From the NCBI RefSeq assembly GCF_000381025.1, contig NZ_KB905818.1, forward strand, positions 62,001 to 126,000: 64,000 nucleotides of DNA. Reading direction: 5' to 3'. The notes under the pieces are model-generated. The model saw nothing but the letters and a program-made list of their open reading frames with translations. It was not told where the DNA came from and did no database searches. Source of the stretch: Streptomyces sulphureus DSM 40104 (GTDB lineage: Bacteria > Actinomycetota > Actinomycetes > Streptomycetales > Streptomycetaceae). The number at the start of each line of letters is the position of its first letter. Positions within the stretch are counted from its first letter, which is position 1. Made by a program: the position numbers and the translations under genes. This document shows, in pieces, positions 44,175-52,628 of this stretch.

Positions 44175-44963
44175 TCACAGCAGCCGGCGGCTGATCACGC
44201 TGAAGTGGGCGCCCTCGGGGTCGGCGAGCGTCGCCGTCCGCCCGTACGGCGACTCGTGCGGAGGCCGGACCGTGCGGCCGCCGAGGCGCACGGCCGTGCT
44301 GACGGCCGCGTCCGGGTCCTCCACGGCGAAGTACGTCTTCCAGTGCGGCCCGCGGTCCCGCGGCAGCCGGTCGCCCACGCCGAGGACTCCCGCGATCGGC
44401 TGCCCTTCGAGGCGGAGCGTCAGGTAGTCGGGCGCGGACTCCTCGGCGAGCGCCTCGTGGCCGAAGACCTGGCGGTAGAACGCCTCTGCCGACCACGCCT
44501 CCCGGACGATCAGTTCGTACCAGACGGGGATTCCCGTGACGCCGACCTCCGCGACCCGCCACCCGAATCTCCGCGTCCCCTCCCAGACGCCGAAGGCGGC
44601 GCCCGCGGTGTCCGAGGCGATCACCACGCGCCCCTCCGACTCCCATTCGACCGGGCCCACCGCGACCGTGCCGCCGTGATCGCGGACCTCGGCGGACGTG
44701 GCGTCGGCGTCATTGCTCGCCCAGAACGGCAGCCACGTCACACGTAGCTGCTCGGTGCCGGCCTGTCGCTCGCTCATGCCGGCGACCGGCTCCCCCTTCA
44801 CGTAGGCACGTACGTACGGGCCGAGCCCACCGGGGCCGGACTCGAACTCCCAACCGAAGAGCCCTCCGTAGAACTCCTGTGCCGCCGCGAGCCCGCGGAC
44901 CGGGAGGCTCACCCAGCAGGGGGCGCCCGGCGCGGGGGTGGGATGGTCGGCAGCCTCGCTCAT
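44175..44963 (-). CDS. VOC (glyoxalase/dioxygenase-fold) protein with two domains
   Basis: A 262-residue tandem vicinal-oxygen-chelate protein. Each half has a betaalphabetabetabeta pattern: CWVSLPVRGLAAAQEFYGGLFGW in the first and WYELIVREAWSAEAFYRQVFG in the second, ending DPEGAHFSVI. The first half lacks a clear metal-ligand set, the second retains Glu/His positions. The ATG at 44963 follows GAGGAG and is 10 codons inside the longest open frame. Substrate unknown; family members act on methylglyoxal, bleomycin-type drugs or aromatic rings. Confidence 0.88.
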   Translation of the reverse strand: MSEAADHPTPAPGAPCWVSLPVRGLAAAQEFYGGLFGWEFESGPGGLGPYVRAYVKGEPVAGMSERQAGTEQLRVTWLPFWASNDADATSAEVRDHGGTVAVGPVEWESEGRVVIASDTAGAAFGVWEGTRRFGWRVAEVGVTGIPVWYELIVREAWSAEAFYRQVFGHEALAEESAPDYLTLRLEGQPIAGVLGVGDRLPRDRGPHWKTYFAVEDPDAAVSTAVRLGGRTVRPPHESPYGRTATLADPEGAHFSVISRRLL

Positions 44964-45097
44964 GCTTTGCTCCTCATCACGTGTGCTGTGCAAACTCGAC
45001 TCCGGTGGTTCCTGCGGATGTTGCCGGTATCGGCCGGGACCCGGCCGTACGGAAGAGCGGCCCTGCGACCGCGCCCCGGTGCGCGAAGATGAGCGGC

Positions 45098-45946
45098 ATG
45101 AGAGACATCATCTCCGCAGCCGAACTCGCCGGCGACCTGGAGGCCGGGGAGTCGCCGACGCTCCTCGACATCCGCTGGCAACTGGGCGGTCCGCCGGGAC
45201 GCCCCGAGTACGCCGCAGGCCACCTGCCCGGCGCCGTCTACGTCGACCTGGAGACCGAACTCGCCGGCCCGCAGCAACAGGGCACCGGCCGTCATCCGCT
45301 GCCCTCTGCCGAGCAGTTCGGCGAGGCGATGCGCCGCGCAGGCGTACGGCAGGACCGGCCGGTCGTCGCCTACGATGCCGGCGGGCCCGGCGGCGGCTGG
45401 GCCGCGGCGCGCGCCTGGTGGCTGCTGGGATGGGCGGGGCACGAGCAGGCCAGTGTCCTCGACGGCGGGCTCGCCGCGTGGCGCGCGGCCGGCCTGCCCC
45501 TCACGACGGAGGAACCGCAGCCTGCCGAGGGCGACTTCCTCCCCCTCCCCGGCACCTTCTCCGTGCTCGACCCGTCGAGCGCCGCGTCCCTCGCCAGGCG
45601 CGGAGTGCTCCTCGACGCGAGGGCGGCCGAGCGGTACCGAGGGGACGTCGAGCCGATGGACCCCGCCGCCGGGCACATCCCGGGGGCCGTCTCGGCGCCG
45701 ACCACGGAGAACCTCACGGACGCCGGAACCTTTCGCACGCCCGAGGCGCTCGCGGAACGCTTCGAGGCGCTCGGGGTGCGGCCGGGGGCCGAGGTCGGCG
45801 TCTACTGCGGCTCCGGCGTCTCCGCCGCCCACGAGGTGCTCGCGCTCCGGATCGCGGGGATCGGTGCGCGGCTCTACCCCGGCTCGTGGAGCGAGTGGTC
45901 CGCCGACCCCACGCGGCCGGTGGCAACCGGACCCGAGCGCGGCTGA
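45098..45946 (+). CDS. Rhodanese-type sulfurtransferase
   Basis: A 282-residue two-domain thiosulfate or 3-mercaptopyruvate sulfurtransferase. The N-terminal domain (about 5-135) has no active-site Cys; the C-terminal domain (about 150-275) has the active-site loop VYCGSGVSAA, with the catalytic cysteine, and IPGAVSAPT. The final positively charged residues are few. The ATG at 45098 is preferred because GAAGAT, a possible -10, lies 7 nt before it; the ATG at 45089 is an alternative start in the same frame. It is followed by a strong hairpin at 45950-46004. Confidence 0.85.
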   Translation: MRDIISAAELAGDLEAGESPTLLDIRWQLGGPPGRPEYAAGHLPGAVYVDLETELAGPQQQGTGRHPLPSAEQFGEAMRRAGVRQDRPVVAYDAGGPGGGWAAARAWWLLGWAGHEQASVLDGGLAAWRAAGLPLTTEEPQPAEGDFLPLPGTFSVLDPSSAASLARRGVLLDARAAERYRGDVEPMDPAAGHIPGAVSAPTTENLTDAGTFRTPEALAERFEALGVRPGAEVGVYCGSGVSAAHEVLALRIAGIGARLYPGSWSEWSADPTRPVATGPERG

Positions 45947-45949
45947 ACC

Positions 45950-46004
45950 GCGCCGGGCCCGACCGCGGACCTGTCGAGCAGGTCTGCGCGGTCGGGCCCG
46001 GCGC
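45950..46004. terminator. Bidirectional terminator between the sulfurtransferase gene and sepH
   Basis: A long stem of about 24 bp (left arm 45950-45973, right arm 45979-46004) with a 2-nt bulge and TCGAG loop. It sits between two converging genes. Confidence 0.9.
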
Positions 46005-46044
46005 ACTGATTCAGCCATCGAAGGGTCGGCTCCGGGAGCCGCGT

Positions 46045-47121
46045 TCACTCCTTCTTGCGACGCGTCCCGAAGACGATCTCGTCCCAACTCGGTACCGCAG
46101 CCCGGCGACCGGGGCGTACGCCGTCGGCCTCGGCCTGGCGGTCGGTGCTTCCCTTGAGGCGGTCCCTGTGGGCGGCGACCGAGCGCGGCATCAGGACGTC
46201 GGCGTAGGCGGAGCCGGCGCTCGCCGCCGGTGCCGGCGGCTCGACCTCCTCCGGTTCCTCGGCCTCCGCGCTCTCCGGCTCCTCCTGCTCGGTCTCGACG
46301 GGTGGCGCACTCGCCGACGCAGCCGGGGGAGCGGACTGCTGCTCGGGGACGACCATGTCGCCGCGGAAGCTCGGCACCGCCTCCAGGAGGCTGGTCAGCG
46401 AGTCGCGCTCACCGTCGCCCGCGGTCTCGACGAAGTCGTCGGCGGGCAGGGCCTCCGACTCCGGCTCGGTGTCCCGAAGTTGGCCGCTCTCGCGCTCCCG
46501 CGGCAGCCGTGCGATCCGCGGCACGAACGGGAAGCTTGGCTCCGGGGTGTCGTCGGCCTCGCCGATGAGGGAGCGTGCCCCCTCGTCGACGGCCTGGACC
46601 AGGCGGCGCGGCGGGTCGTAGGTCCATGTCGCGGAGTGCGCCTGGGCGGCCACGCGGTAGGCGAGCAGCACCTCCCAAGTGCCGTCGTCCCTGCGCCAGG
46701 AGTCCCAGTGGACGGTGTCCCGGTCGGCGCCGCGGAGAAGCAGGCGTTCGCTCACCGCTTCTCCGAGCTGCGGTCCCGAGTTTTCCCCGGGTCGGCGCAC
46801 GGGCGTCTTCCGTGCCCGTTCGGCCATGAATGCCCGCTCCGCCAGCACCGGCCCTTCGAAGCGGCGTACCCGGTCGACCGGGATACCCGCCATGGACGCG
46901 ACCTCCTCGGCGGAGGCACCGGCTCGTATACGAGCCTGGATGTCCCGCGGGCGGAGGTGGCTCTCCACCTCGATCTCGATCTGGCCGAGCCGCGCACGGT
47001 CGTTGCGGACCGCGGCGCGCAGCCGCTCATCGATCGGAAGGGTGTATTCCGTGCTGTCGGCAGCTTTCAGCACCAGCCGTGTGCCGTCGTTGCTGACGGC
47101 CACGACACGCAGTTCGGGCAT
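46045..47121 (-). CDS. sepH: Septation protein SepH
   Basis: A 358-residue cell-division protein that binds FtsZ and promotes Z-ring assembly in Streptomyces. The start ATG at 47121 follows GGGAGG and gives the family N-terminus MPELRVVAVSNDGTRLVLK. A DUF3071 domain covers about 1-170, including the helix-turn-helix-like stretch GASAEEVASMAGIPVDRV. The middle is acidic and disordered (runs of Glu/Pro/Ala), and the end carries the conserved motif VPSWDEIVFGTRRKKE used in FtsZ-binding. The stop lies 40 nt from the bidirectional terminator. A long upstream gap holds a perfect palindrome at 47287-47303. Confidence 0.96.
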   Translation of the reverse strand: MPELRVVAVSNDGTRLVLKAADSTEYTLPIDERLRAAVRNDRARLGQIEIEVESHLRPRDIQARIRAGASAEEVASMAGIPVDRVRRFEGPVLAERAFMAERARKTPVRRPGENSGPQLGEAVSERLLLRGADRDTVHWDSWRRDDGTWEVLLAYRVAAQAHSATWTYDPPRRLVQAVDEGARSLIGEADDTPEPSFPFVPRIARLPRERESGQLRDTEPESEALPADDFVETAGDGERDSLTSLLEAVPSFRGDMVVPEQQSAPPAASASAPPVETEQEEPESAEAEEPEEVEPPAPAASAGSAYADVLMPRSVAAHRDRLKGSTDRQAEADGVRPGRRAAVPSWDEIVFGTRRKKE

Positions 47122-47568
47122 GGGAACCTCCCGGGTGGTGCCTGCCGACGTCACGTGCGTCGCTGCTCCCGCTAGACGAGTGTGGCCTGCCCGGGCGCAG
47201 CCTGCCACAACCTTGCCGACTTGCCCGACGTACCGAGCGAGTGCCCGAAGCCGCCGTTATGGCACGGTTACCTCCTTGCAACCCATGGTGACCGATGGTC
47301 ACCCTGTGCAGCCTGCGCCGGTCAGTCCGAGACCAGGGCTCGCCACACTACTCCATTGGGCCACCCGGGTGGACCGCCTCGCCGCCGAAGTTGCTCCCCG
47401 GCAAGGGAGTTGGCACCCCGAGTCTCGCCGATCCCGGACGACCTCGGACGAGGAACAGGGTAAGCGGGTGGGGAGCCTCACAGAAACCGCTTAAACGGAA
47501 CCATTGCCTTCGCCTGAAAGTCCCTTAGTCGTGCACAGTGGTTGAGAGTGTGCCAACAGGGGCGGTAA
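47122..47568. other. Divergent region between sepH and the two-helix membrane protein gene
   Basis: No gene is evident in 447 nt. It contains the palindrome GGTGACC-GAT-GGTCACC at 47287-47303, about 170 nt upstream of the sepH start, plus A/T-richer sequence near 47490-47560 that is a possible promoter for the next gene. Confidence 0.5.
47287..47303. promoter_or_regulatory. Perfect palindrome upstream of sepH
   Basis: GGTGACC-GAT-GGTCACC is a perfect 7+7 inverted repeat. Its inner GTGAC-N5-GTCAC fits the half-sites reported for BldD (AGTNAC with variable spacing), a developmental repressor of division genes, but many proteins bind such sites. Whether it acts on sepH, the divergent gene, or both is unknown. 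Confidence 0.5.
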
Positions 47569-48678
47569 ATGGACAGAAGAGACCCAGCGGACCCTCCGAG
47601 CGACGAGGAGCAGCAGCAGGAGAAAGCGAAGCGGATCGACGTCAGCCCGGCGCAGGTGATGGGCAGCGCCGTCGCCGCAGTGATCGCGGCCTTCGCGGCC
47701 GGCCAACTCGGCGTCTACGGAACGTTCATCGGCGCCGGCGTGATGAGTCTCGTCGCCACCAGCGGTGGCCCGCTCTTCCAGCACTTCTTCCGCCGCACCG
47801 GCGAGCAGATCAAGGTCGTCACGGTCCAGCAGCGGCCGAGGGCGCGTCGTCCCGTGCCGGAGGGGACCCCCTCCGCGCAGCGGCACGACACGCAGGCGAC
47901 CACGCTGCTCCCCACGGTCCATCAGGCGGACGAGACGGTGGTGTTGCGTCCGGGCGAGGCGCCGAGGCTCCCTGTCACGGACGAGGCAACGGCGGTGCAC
48001 CGGGTTGACCCCGACGAGACCGTCGCGCTCCGCAGGCACGCCGACCCGGACGCCACGACGGTCCTGCGCCCCGGCGAAGACCCCGAGGCGACGCGGATGT
48101 TCGCTGCCGTGCCGCAGGCGCCGAACCGGCGGAAGCCGCCCGAAGAGCCCTCGGAGGAGTTCACCGAGTCGAGCGTCCACGGGACCAAGTGGCGTGGCTG
48201 GAAGCGGACTCTGCTCCCTGCGGTGCTCGTCTTCGTCCTCGCCATCGGCGGCGTCACGCTCTACGAGGCGATCTCGGGGCACAGCGTCTCGGGCGGCAAG
48301 GGGACGTCGGTCAGTGACGTCTTCAGGGGCGGCGGCTCCTCCGACGGGAAGGACTCGGGCGACGGGGACGAGCCCGCACAGGCGCCGGGCGAGACCGAGG
48401 ACGAGGACGGCGACGGCGGAGCCACCCCGCACGACCCGAGCCCCGAGGAGACCCGCGAGGGAGACACCGCCCCGCACACCCCCGCGCCCGACCCGACCGG
48501 CGGGACCGGAACCGGCAGCGGCGAGACGGGTACCGACCAGGGTGAGACCGAGGAGCCGGAGGGAGGCGACACCGCGGAGACGGGTTCGGGCACCGACGAG
48601 CAGTCGGACCGGGACACGTACCAGGAGCAGCAGCCCTCCGTCGGCGAGCCCGAGCGGGAGGCGCCCCCCGCGGAGTGA
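47569..48678 (+). CDS. Two-helix membrane protein with Thr-hydrophobic repeats
   Basis: A 369-residue protein of no recognised family. A charged N-terminus precedes a hydrophobic helix (about 29-65), a soluble loop of about 145 residues, a second membrane helix at about 213-233 (LPAVLVFVLAIGGVTLYEA), and an acidic Gly/Ser/Thr/Pro-rich tail to the end. The soluble loop has a run of Thr followed by hydrophobic residues: TTLLP, ETVVL, ATAVH, ETVAL, TTVLR, ATRMF, three of them within a VLRPGE-type repeat (121-130, 149-158, 163-172). Such motifs resemble acceptor sites of bacterial Ser/Thr kinases, which is inference only. The ATG follows GGGGCGG. It is divergent from sepH. Confidence 0.7.
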   Translation: MDRRDPADPPSDEEQQQEKAKRIDVSPAQVMGSAVAAVIAAFAAGQLGVYGTFIGAGVMSLVATSGGPLFQHFFRRTGEQIKVVTVQQRPRARRPVPEGTPSAQRHDTQATTLLPTVHQADETVVLRPGEAPRLPVTDEATAVHRVDPDETVALRRHADPDATTVLRPGEDPEATRMFAAVPQAPNRRKPPEEPSEEFTESSVHGTKWRGWKRTLLPAVLVFVLAIGGVTLYEAISGHSVSGGKGTSVSDVFRGGGSSDGKDSGDGDEPAQAPGETEDEDGDGGATPHDPSPEETREGDTAPHTPAPDPTGGTGTGSGETGTDQGETEEPEGGDTAETGSGTDEQSDRDTYQEQQPSVGEPEREAPPAE

Positions 48679-48695
48679 CAGGCGCGGAAGGGACG

Positions 48696-48731
48696 GCGAG
48701 GGCCGGGCGGTGGAGGCCGCCCGGCCCTCGC
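48696..48731. terminator. Terminator between convergent genes
   Basis: A perfect 15-bp stem (GCGAGGGCCGGGCGG and complement) with a TGGAGG loop, between the membrane protein and the oxidase genes. Confidence 0.9.
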
Positions 48732-48743
48732 GCGTGCGGTGGT

Positions 48744-50072
48744 TCAGTCGCCGAGGACGCGGCGGAGGTAGGCGTTGCCGAAGAGGCGGTCGGGGTCGAG
48801 GCGGTCGCGCAGGGAGCGGAACTCCTCGAAGCGCGGGTAGTTCTCGGCGAGGTAGGCGGCATCCCTGGTGTGCAGCTTGCCCCAGTGCGGGCGCCCGCCG
48901 TGCGCCGTCATGATCGCCTCGACGGTCGTGAAGTACGGCTCGTACCGCGTGCCGCGGTACATGTGCACCGCGACGTAGGCGGTCTCGCGGCCGCTCGCGG
49001 TGGAGAGCGTGATGTCGTCGACCGGGGCTGTGCGGATCTCGACGGGGAAGCAGACGCGGAAGTCGCTGCGGTCGACCGCTTCGCGCACCTCGCGCAGGGC
49101 CGCCATCGCCGCCTCCCGCGGGAGCGCGTACTCCATCTCCACGAAGCGGACCCGGCGCGGGCTCGTGAAGACTTTGTAAGGGATGTCGGTGTAACTGCGG
49201 GCCGAGAGCGCGCGGCTGGATATTCGGGCCATTCCGGGCACCGTCGCGGGTGCCGCCTTGCCGAGCGAACAGACCGCTTGGAAGACGCCGTTGGAGAGGA
49301 ACTCGTCGTCTATCCAGCCGCGCACCCGCGGCAGCGGCCTGGCCGGCCCCTGGCTCCGGTTGTTCCGCTTGGTGTTGCACCCGTCCGTGTGCGGGAACCA
49401 GTAGAACTCGAAGTGCTCGTTGGTGGCGACGAGTTGGTCGAACTCCTCGGTGACCCGCGCGAACGGCATCGGCTCCTCGCGCGCGGTGAGCAGGAACTCC
49501 GGCTCGACGGCAAAGGTGAGCTCGGTGACGACGCCGAGCGCGCCGAGCCCGACGCGGGCCGCGGCGAAGACCTCGGGGTTCTCGGTCCGCGAGCAGCGCA
49601 GCACGGCGCCTTCGGCGGTGACCAGCTCCAGGCCGACGATCTGCGCGGCGATCGCTGCGGAGTCGCGGCCCGTGCCGTGGGTGCCGGTGCTCACCGCGCC
49701 CGAGACCGTCTGCTCCATGATGTCGCCCATGTTGGTGAGCGAGAGGCCGAGTTCGGCGAGTTCGCGGTTGAGCTGCTTGAGCGGTGTGCCCGCCGCGACC
49801 GTGACCGTACCCTCCTCGCGGTCGACGCGGCGGATGCCCGTGAGCCGGCCGGGCCTGAGCATCAGGCCCTCGGTCTTCGCGGCCGCCGTGAACGAGTGGC
49901 CCGTACCGACGGCCTTCACGCGCAGCCCGTCCGCCGCGGCCCGCCGTACCGCGTCGGCGACCTCGTCCGTCGAGGCGGGCGCAGCCGTCCGCGCAGGGGA
50001 GGCGGTGACCGTTCCGGCCCAGTTGTGCCACCCCGCCCGCGCCGTGCGGTCGCTCGTCGCCTGCGCGCCCAT
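48744..50072 (-). CDS. FAD-dependent sugar-lactone oxidase (D-arabinono-1,4-lactone oxidase type)
   Basis: A 442-residue flavoprotein. The N-terminal PCMH FAD-binding domain contains GTGHSF (about 56-61), with the His that may hold FAD, and GTHGTG; the C-terminal ALO domain ends with GGRPHWGKLHTRD and DPDRLFGNAYLRRVL. Such enzymes oxidise aldono-lactones or related sugars using oxygen or another acceptor. The ATG at 50072 is followed by a hydrophilic N-terminus, so it is cytoplasmic. It diverges from the ferrochelatase gene with a 317-nt gap. Confidence 0.9.
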   Translation of the reverse strand: MGAQATSDRTARAGWHNWAGTVTASPARTAAPASTDEVADAVRRAAADGLRVKAVGTGHSFTAAAKTEGLMLRPGRLTGIRRVDREEGTVTVAAGTPLKQLNRELAELGLSLTNMGDIMEQTVSGAVSTGTHGTGRDSAAIAAQIVGLELVTAEGAVLRCSRTENPEVFAAARVGLGALGVVTELTFAVEPEFLLTAREEPMPFARVTEEFDQLVATNEHFEFYWFPHTDGCNTKRNNRSQGPARPLPRVRGWIDDEFLSNGVFQAVCSLGKAAPATVPGMARISSRALSARSYTDIPYKVFTSPRRVRFVEMEYALPREAAMAALREVREAVDRSDFRVCFPVEIRTAPVDDITLSTASGRETAYVAVHMYRGTRYEPYFTTVEAIMTAHGGRPHWGKLHTRDAAYLAENYPRFEEFRSLRDRLDPDRLFGNAYLRRVLGD

Positions 50073-50389
50073 GTGATCCGTCCCCTCTCGCCGCGGTGCC
50101 GGCCGGATGCCCGGTCGGCGAGGCTCAGGGCGCGCACCGCGCCTCGACCGCGACGGTCCGGCGACGAACCGAGGGTGCGCGCCGGGACGGGCCCGGCCCT
50201 GCGGCCAAGAGCGGTGTGCTCCCCGTCAGTTGGGGGAGGATCATACTCATGGTCGTGGCGTCGGCCACCCGTCCGGGCGGCCCCTTCGTGCGGGACCTCC
50301 GGCCTTCGTGCGTCCGCGCCGCAAAGAGCCCGCGTACGCCCGCGGGCCCTGGGCGCGGCCCGCGTGCGCCGGATGGCAGGATCGGAGCT
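50073..50389. other. Divergent region between the oxidase and ferrochelatase genes
   Basis: No gene evident. CAGGAT at 50377-50382, 7 nt before the ferrochelatase ATG, is a weak -10 that would give a leaderless transcript. No clear operators or repeats. Confidence 0.4.
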
Positions 50390-51547
50390 ATGTCCGATCC
50401 GCTGCCCCTCGACACCGCGCCCTCCGGGGACGGCTCCGCCGCTCCGTACGACGCCCTTCTCCTTCTCTCCTTCGGCGGTCCCGAAGGCCCCGACGACGTC
50501 GTCCCGTTCCTGGAGAACGTCACTCGCGGGCGCGGTATCCCGAGGGAGCGGCTGGAGGAGGTCGGCGCCCACTACTACCTCTTCGGCGGCGTCAGCCCCA
50601 TCAACGAGCAGAACCGCAGGCTCCTCGACGCCCTCCGCAGCGACTTCGTCGAGCACGGCCTCGACCTGCCCGTCTTCTGGGGCAACCGCAACTGGGCGCC
50701 GTACCTCACGGACACGCTCCGCGAACTCTCCAAGGCCGGCTACCGCCGCGTCCTCACCTTCGCGACGAGCGCCTACGCGTCCTACTCGGGCTGCCGCCAG
50801 TACCGCGAGGACCTCGCCGCCGCCCTCGCCGTCCTGGAGGAGGAGGGGCACCCGCTGCCGCACATCGACAAACTGCGGCACTACTTCAACCACCCGGGGT
50901 TCGTCGAGCCCGTCACCGACGGCGTGCTCGCGGCCCTGGAACAGCTCCCCGACGGGGTGCGCGAGACCGCGCACCTGGCGTTCACCACGCACTCGATCCC
51001 GGACGCCGCAGCCGACACCTCGGGTCCGCCGGCCGCGCACGGTTCCGGCGGCGCTTACGTCGCCGAACACCTCGACGTGGCACGGGTGATCGTGGACGCG
51101 GTGCGGGAGCGGACGGGCGTCGAACACCCCTGGAACCTCGTCTACCAGTCGCGGAGCGGGTCGCCCTCGGTTCCGTGGCTCGAACCGGACATCTGCGACC
51201 ACCTGGAGGAGCTGAAGGCGTCCGGCGCGGCGGCGGCCGTCATGGTGCCCGTGGGGTTCGTCTCGGACCACATGGAGGTCAAGTACGACCTCGACACCGA
51301 GGCGACCGCGAAGGCAGCCGAACTCGGGCTGCCCGTCGCCCGATCGGCGACGGTCGGCGCCGACCCCCGCTTCGCGGCGGCCGTGCGCGATCTCGTCGAG
51401 GAGCGCGCAGCGACGGAGCGCGGCGGCAGCCCGGAGCGCTGCGCACTCGGCGCTCTCGGCCCCAGCCACGACGTCTGCCCCGTCGGCTGCTGCCCCGCGC
51501 GTACCCCCAAGCCGGCGGCCGCGGGCGCGGACAGTCCGTACTCCTGA
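50390..51547 (+). CDS. hemH: Coproporphyrin III ferrochelatase
   Basis: A 385-residue iron chelatase (CpfC in current naming) that inserts Fe2+ into coproporphyrin III in the actinobacterial heme route. Recognisable blocks include LLLSFGGPEGPDDV, YYLFGGVSPINEQN, TFATSAYASYSGCRQ, AFTTHSIP and VPVGFVSDHMEVKYDLD. Cysteines C135, C351, C363, C367 and C368 in SGCRQ and CALG-CPVGCC are candidates for the 2Fe-2S cluster found in many actinobacterial enzymes. The C-terminal tail is otherwise disordered. It is 26 nt upstream of the inositol monophosphatase gene. Confidence 0.94.
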   Translation: MSDPLPLDTAPSGDGSAAPYDALLLLSFGGPEGPDDVVPFLENVTRGRGIPRERLEEVGAHYYLFGGVSPINEQNRRLLDALRSDFVEHGLDLPVFWGNRNWAPYLTDTLRELSKAGYRRVLTFATSAYASYSGCRQYREDLAAALAVLEEEGHPLPHIDKLRHYFNHPGFVEPVTDGVLAALEQLPDGVRETAHLAFTTHSIPDAAADTSGPPAAHGSGGAYVAEHLDVARVIVDAVRERTGVEHPWNLVYQSRSGSPSVPWLEPDICDHLEELKASGAAAAVMVPVGFVSDHMEVKYDLDTEATAKAAELGLPVARSATVGADPRFAAAVRDLVEERAATERGGSPERCALGALGPSHDVCPVGCCPARTPKPAAAGADSPYS

Positions 51548-51573
51548 GCCGTATGCCAGCACGAAGGAGCGAA

Positions 51574-52392
51574 GTGACCGAAGCACCCGTACCGGACGAG
51601 CGGCTCAGGACCGAGCTGCTCGAACTCGCCCTGGCGGCGGCCGAGCGCGCCGGCACCCTGCTGCGCGACGGCAGACCGGCGGACCTCGGGGTGGCCGCGA
51701 CGAAGTCGAGCCCGATCGACGTCGTCACGGAGATGGACCTCGCCTCGGAGAAGCTCATCACGAGCTTCCTCGGCGAACGCCGCCCCGACGACGGCTTCCT
51801 CGGCGAGGAGGGCTCCGAGAGCACCGGCACCTCGGGCGTGCGCTGGGTCCTGGACCCGCTCGACGGCACCGTCAACTACCTCTACGGCCTGCCGGGTTGG
51901 GCCGTGTCGATCGCCGCCGAGTACCACGGGGAGGCCGTGGTGGGCGTGGTCTACGCGCCGCTGCGCGAGGAGACGTTCCACGCGGTGCGCGGCGAGGGCG
52001 CCTTCCTTCGGGGCCGCCGGCTCGCCTGCCGGGCGGCGCCTCCGCTCGACCAGGCGCTCGTGGGCACCGGGTTCAACTACGTACAGCAGCGCCGTGCGAG
52101 GCAGGCCGCGCTCGCCGCGCAGGTCCTGCCGCTGCTGCGGGACATCCGCCGCTCCGGCTCGGCGGCGATCGACCTCTGCGACGTCGCCGCGGGCCGCCTC
52201 GACGGCTTCTACGAACGGGGCCTGTACGCCTGGGACTTCGCAGCGGGCGACCTGATCGCGCGCGAGGCGGGCGCACGCACCGGAGGCCGCCCCGGTGCGC
52301 CCCCCGGCAACGACCTGCTGGTCGCGGGCTCGCCCGGCGTCTTCGACGCGCTCCAGCCGCTGCTGGACGAACTCGGCGCCTGGCACGACTAG
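51574..52392 (+). CDS. Inositol monophosphatase family protein
   Basis: A 272-residue Mg2+-dependent phosphatase. Metal-binding motifs are present: EEG (Glu) in FLGEEGSES, DPLDGTVNY (Asp-Asp) and WDFAAGDL (Asp). It could dephosphorylate inositol-1-phosphate or a related sugar phosphate. I use the GTG at 51574, which has AAGGAG just upstream, rather than the ATG at 51553. It is close behind ferrochelatase, probably in one transcript, and ends at a strong hairpin. Confidence 0.92.
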   Translation: MTEAPVPDERLRTELLELALAAAERAGTLLRDGRPADLGVAATKSSPIDVVTEMDLASEKLITSFLGERRPDDGFLGEEGSESTGTSGVRWVLDPLDGTVNYLYGLPGWAVSIAAEYHGEAVVGVVYAPLREETFHAVRGEGAFLRGRRLACRAAPPLDQALVGTGFNYVQQRRARQAALAAQVLPLLRDIRRSGSAAIDLCDVAAGRLDGFYERGLYAWDFAAGDLIAREAGARTGGRPGAPPGNDLLVAGSPGVFDALQPLLDELGAWHD

Positions 52393-52400
52393 TACGCACA

Positions 52401-52434
52401 GATCGGCCGGCCTCCGGGAGGAGGCCGGCCGATC
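52401..52434. terminator. Terminator after the inositol monophosphatase gene
   Basis: A perfect 15-bp stem (GATCGGCCGGCCTCC and complement) with a GGGA tetraloop, shared with the convergent 57-residue gene. Confidence 0.9.
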
Positions 52435-52454
52435 CCCGTGCGGATGCCGGAGTG

Positions 52455-52628
52455 CTAGTTGTGGACGGGGCCGAGCTCGACTCCGTGCTCGGCGGCGAGG
52501 CGCTGGAGGTCCTCCAGCTCCTCCTGTTCGACGTCCACGAGGAACTCGTCCCCCGTTTCGCGGGCGTGGCGCAGGTCGGTCTCGGTGCTCCTTATACGTT
52601 GCAGGAGTCCTGCGGTGAACGCGTCCAT
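52455..52628 (-). CDS. Small acidic helical protein, 57 residues
   Basis: A 57-residue reading frame from ATG at 52628 to the stop at 52455, preceded by GAGGGGG. The product is rich in Glu/Asp (over 25%) and predicted helical, with MDAFTAGLLQRIRSTETDLRHARETGD as start region and ELEDLQRLAAEHGVEL later, spacing typical of a short coiled coil. No known domain. It lies antiparallel to the cutR gene region and converges on the inositol monophosphatase terminator. The strong ribosome binding site, codon bias with G/C in third positions and the coiled-coil composition support a real gene. Confidence 0.7.
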   Translation of the reverse strand: MDAFTAGLLQRIRSTETDLRHARETGDEFLVDVEQEELEDLQRLAAEHGVELGPVHN

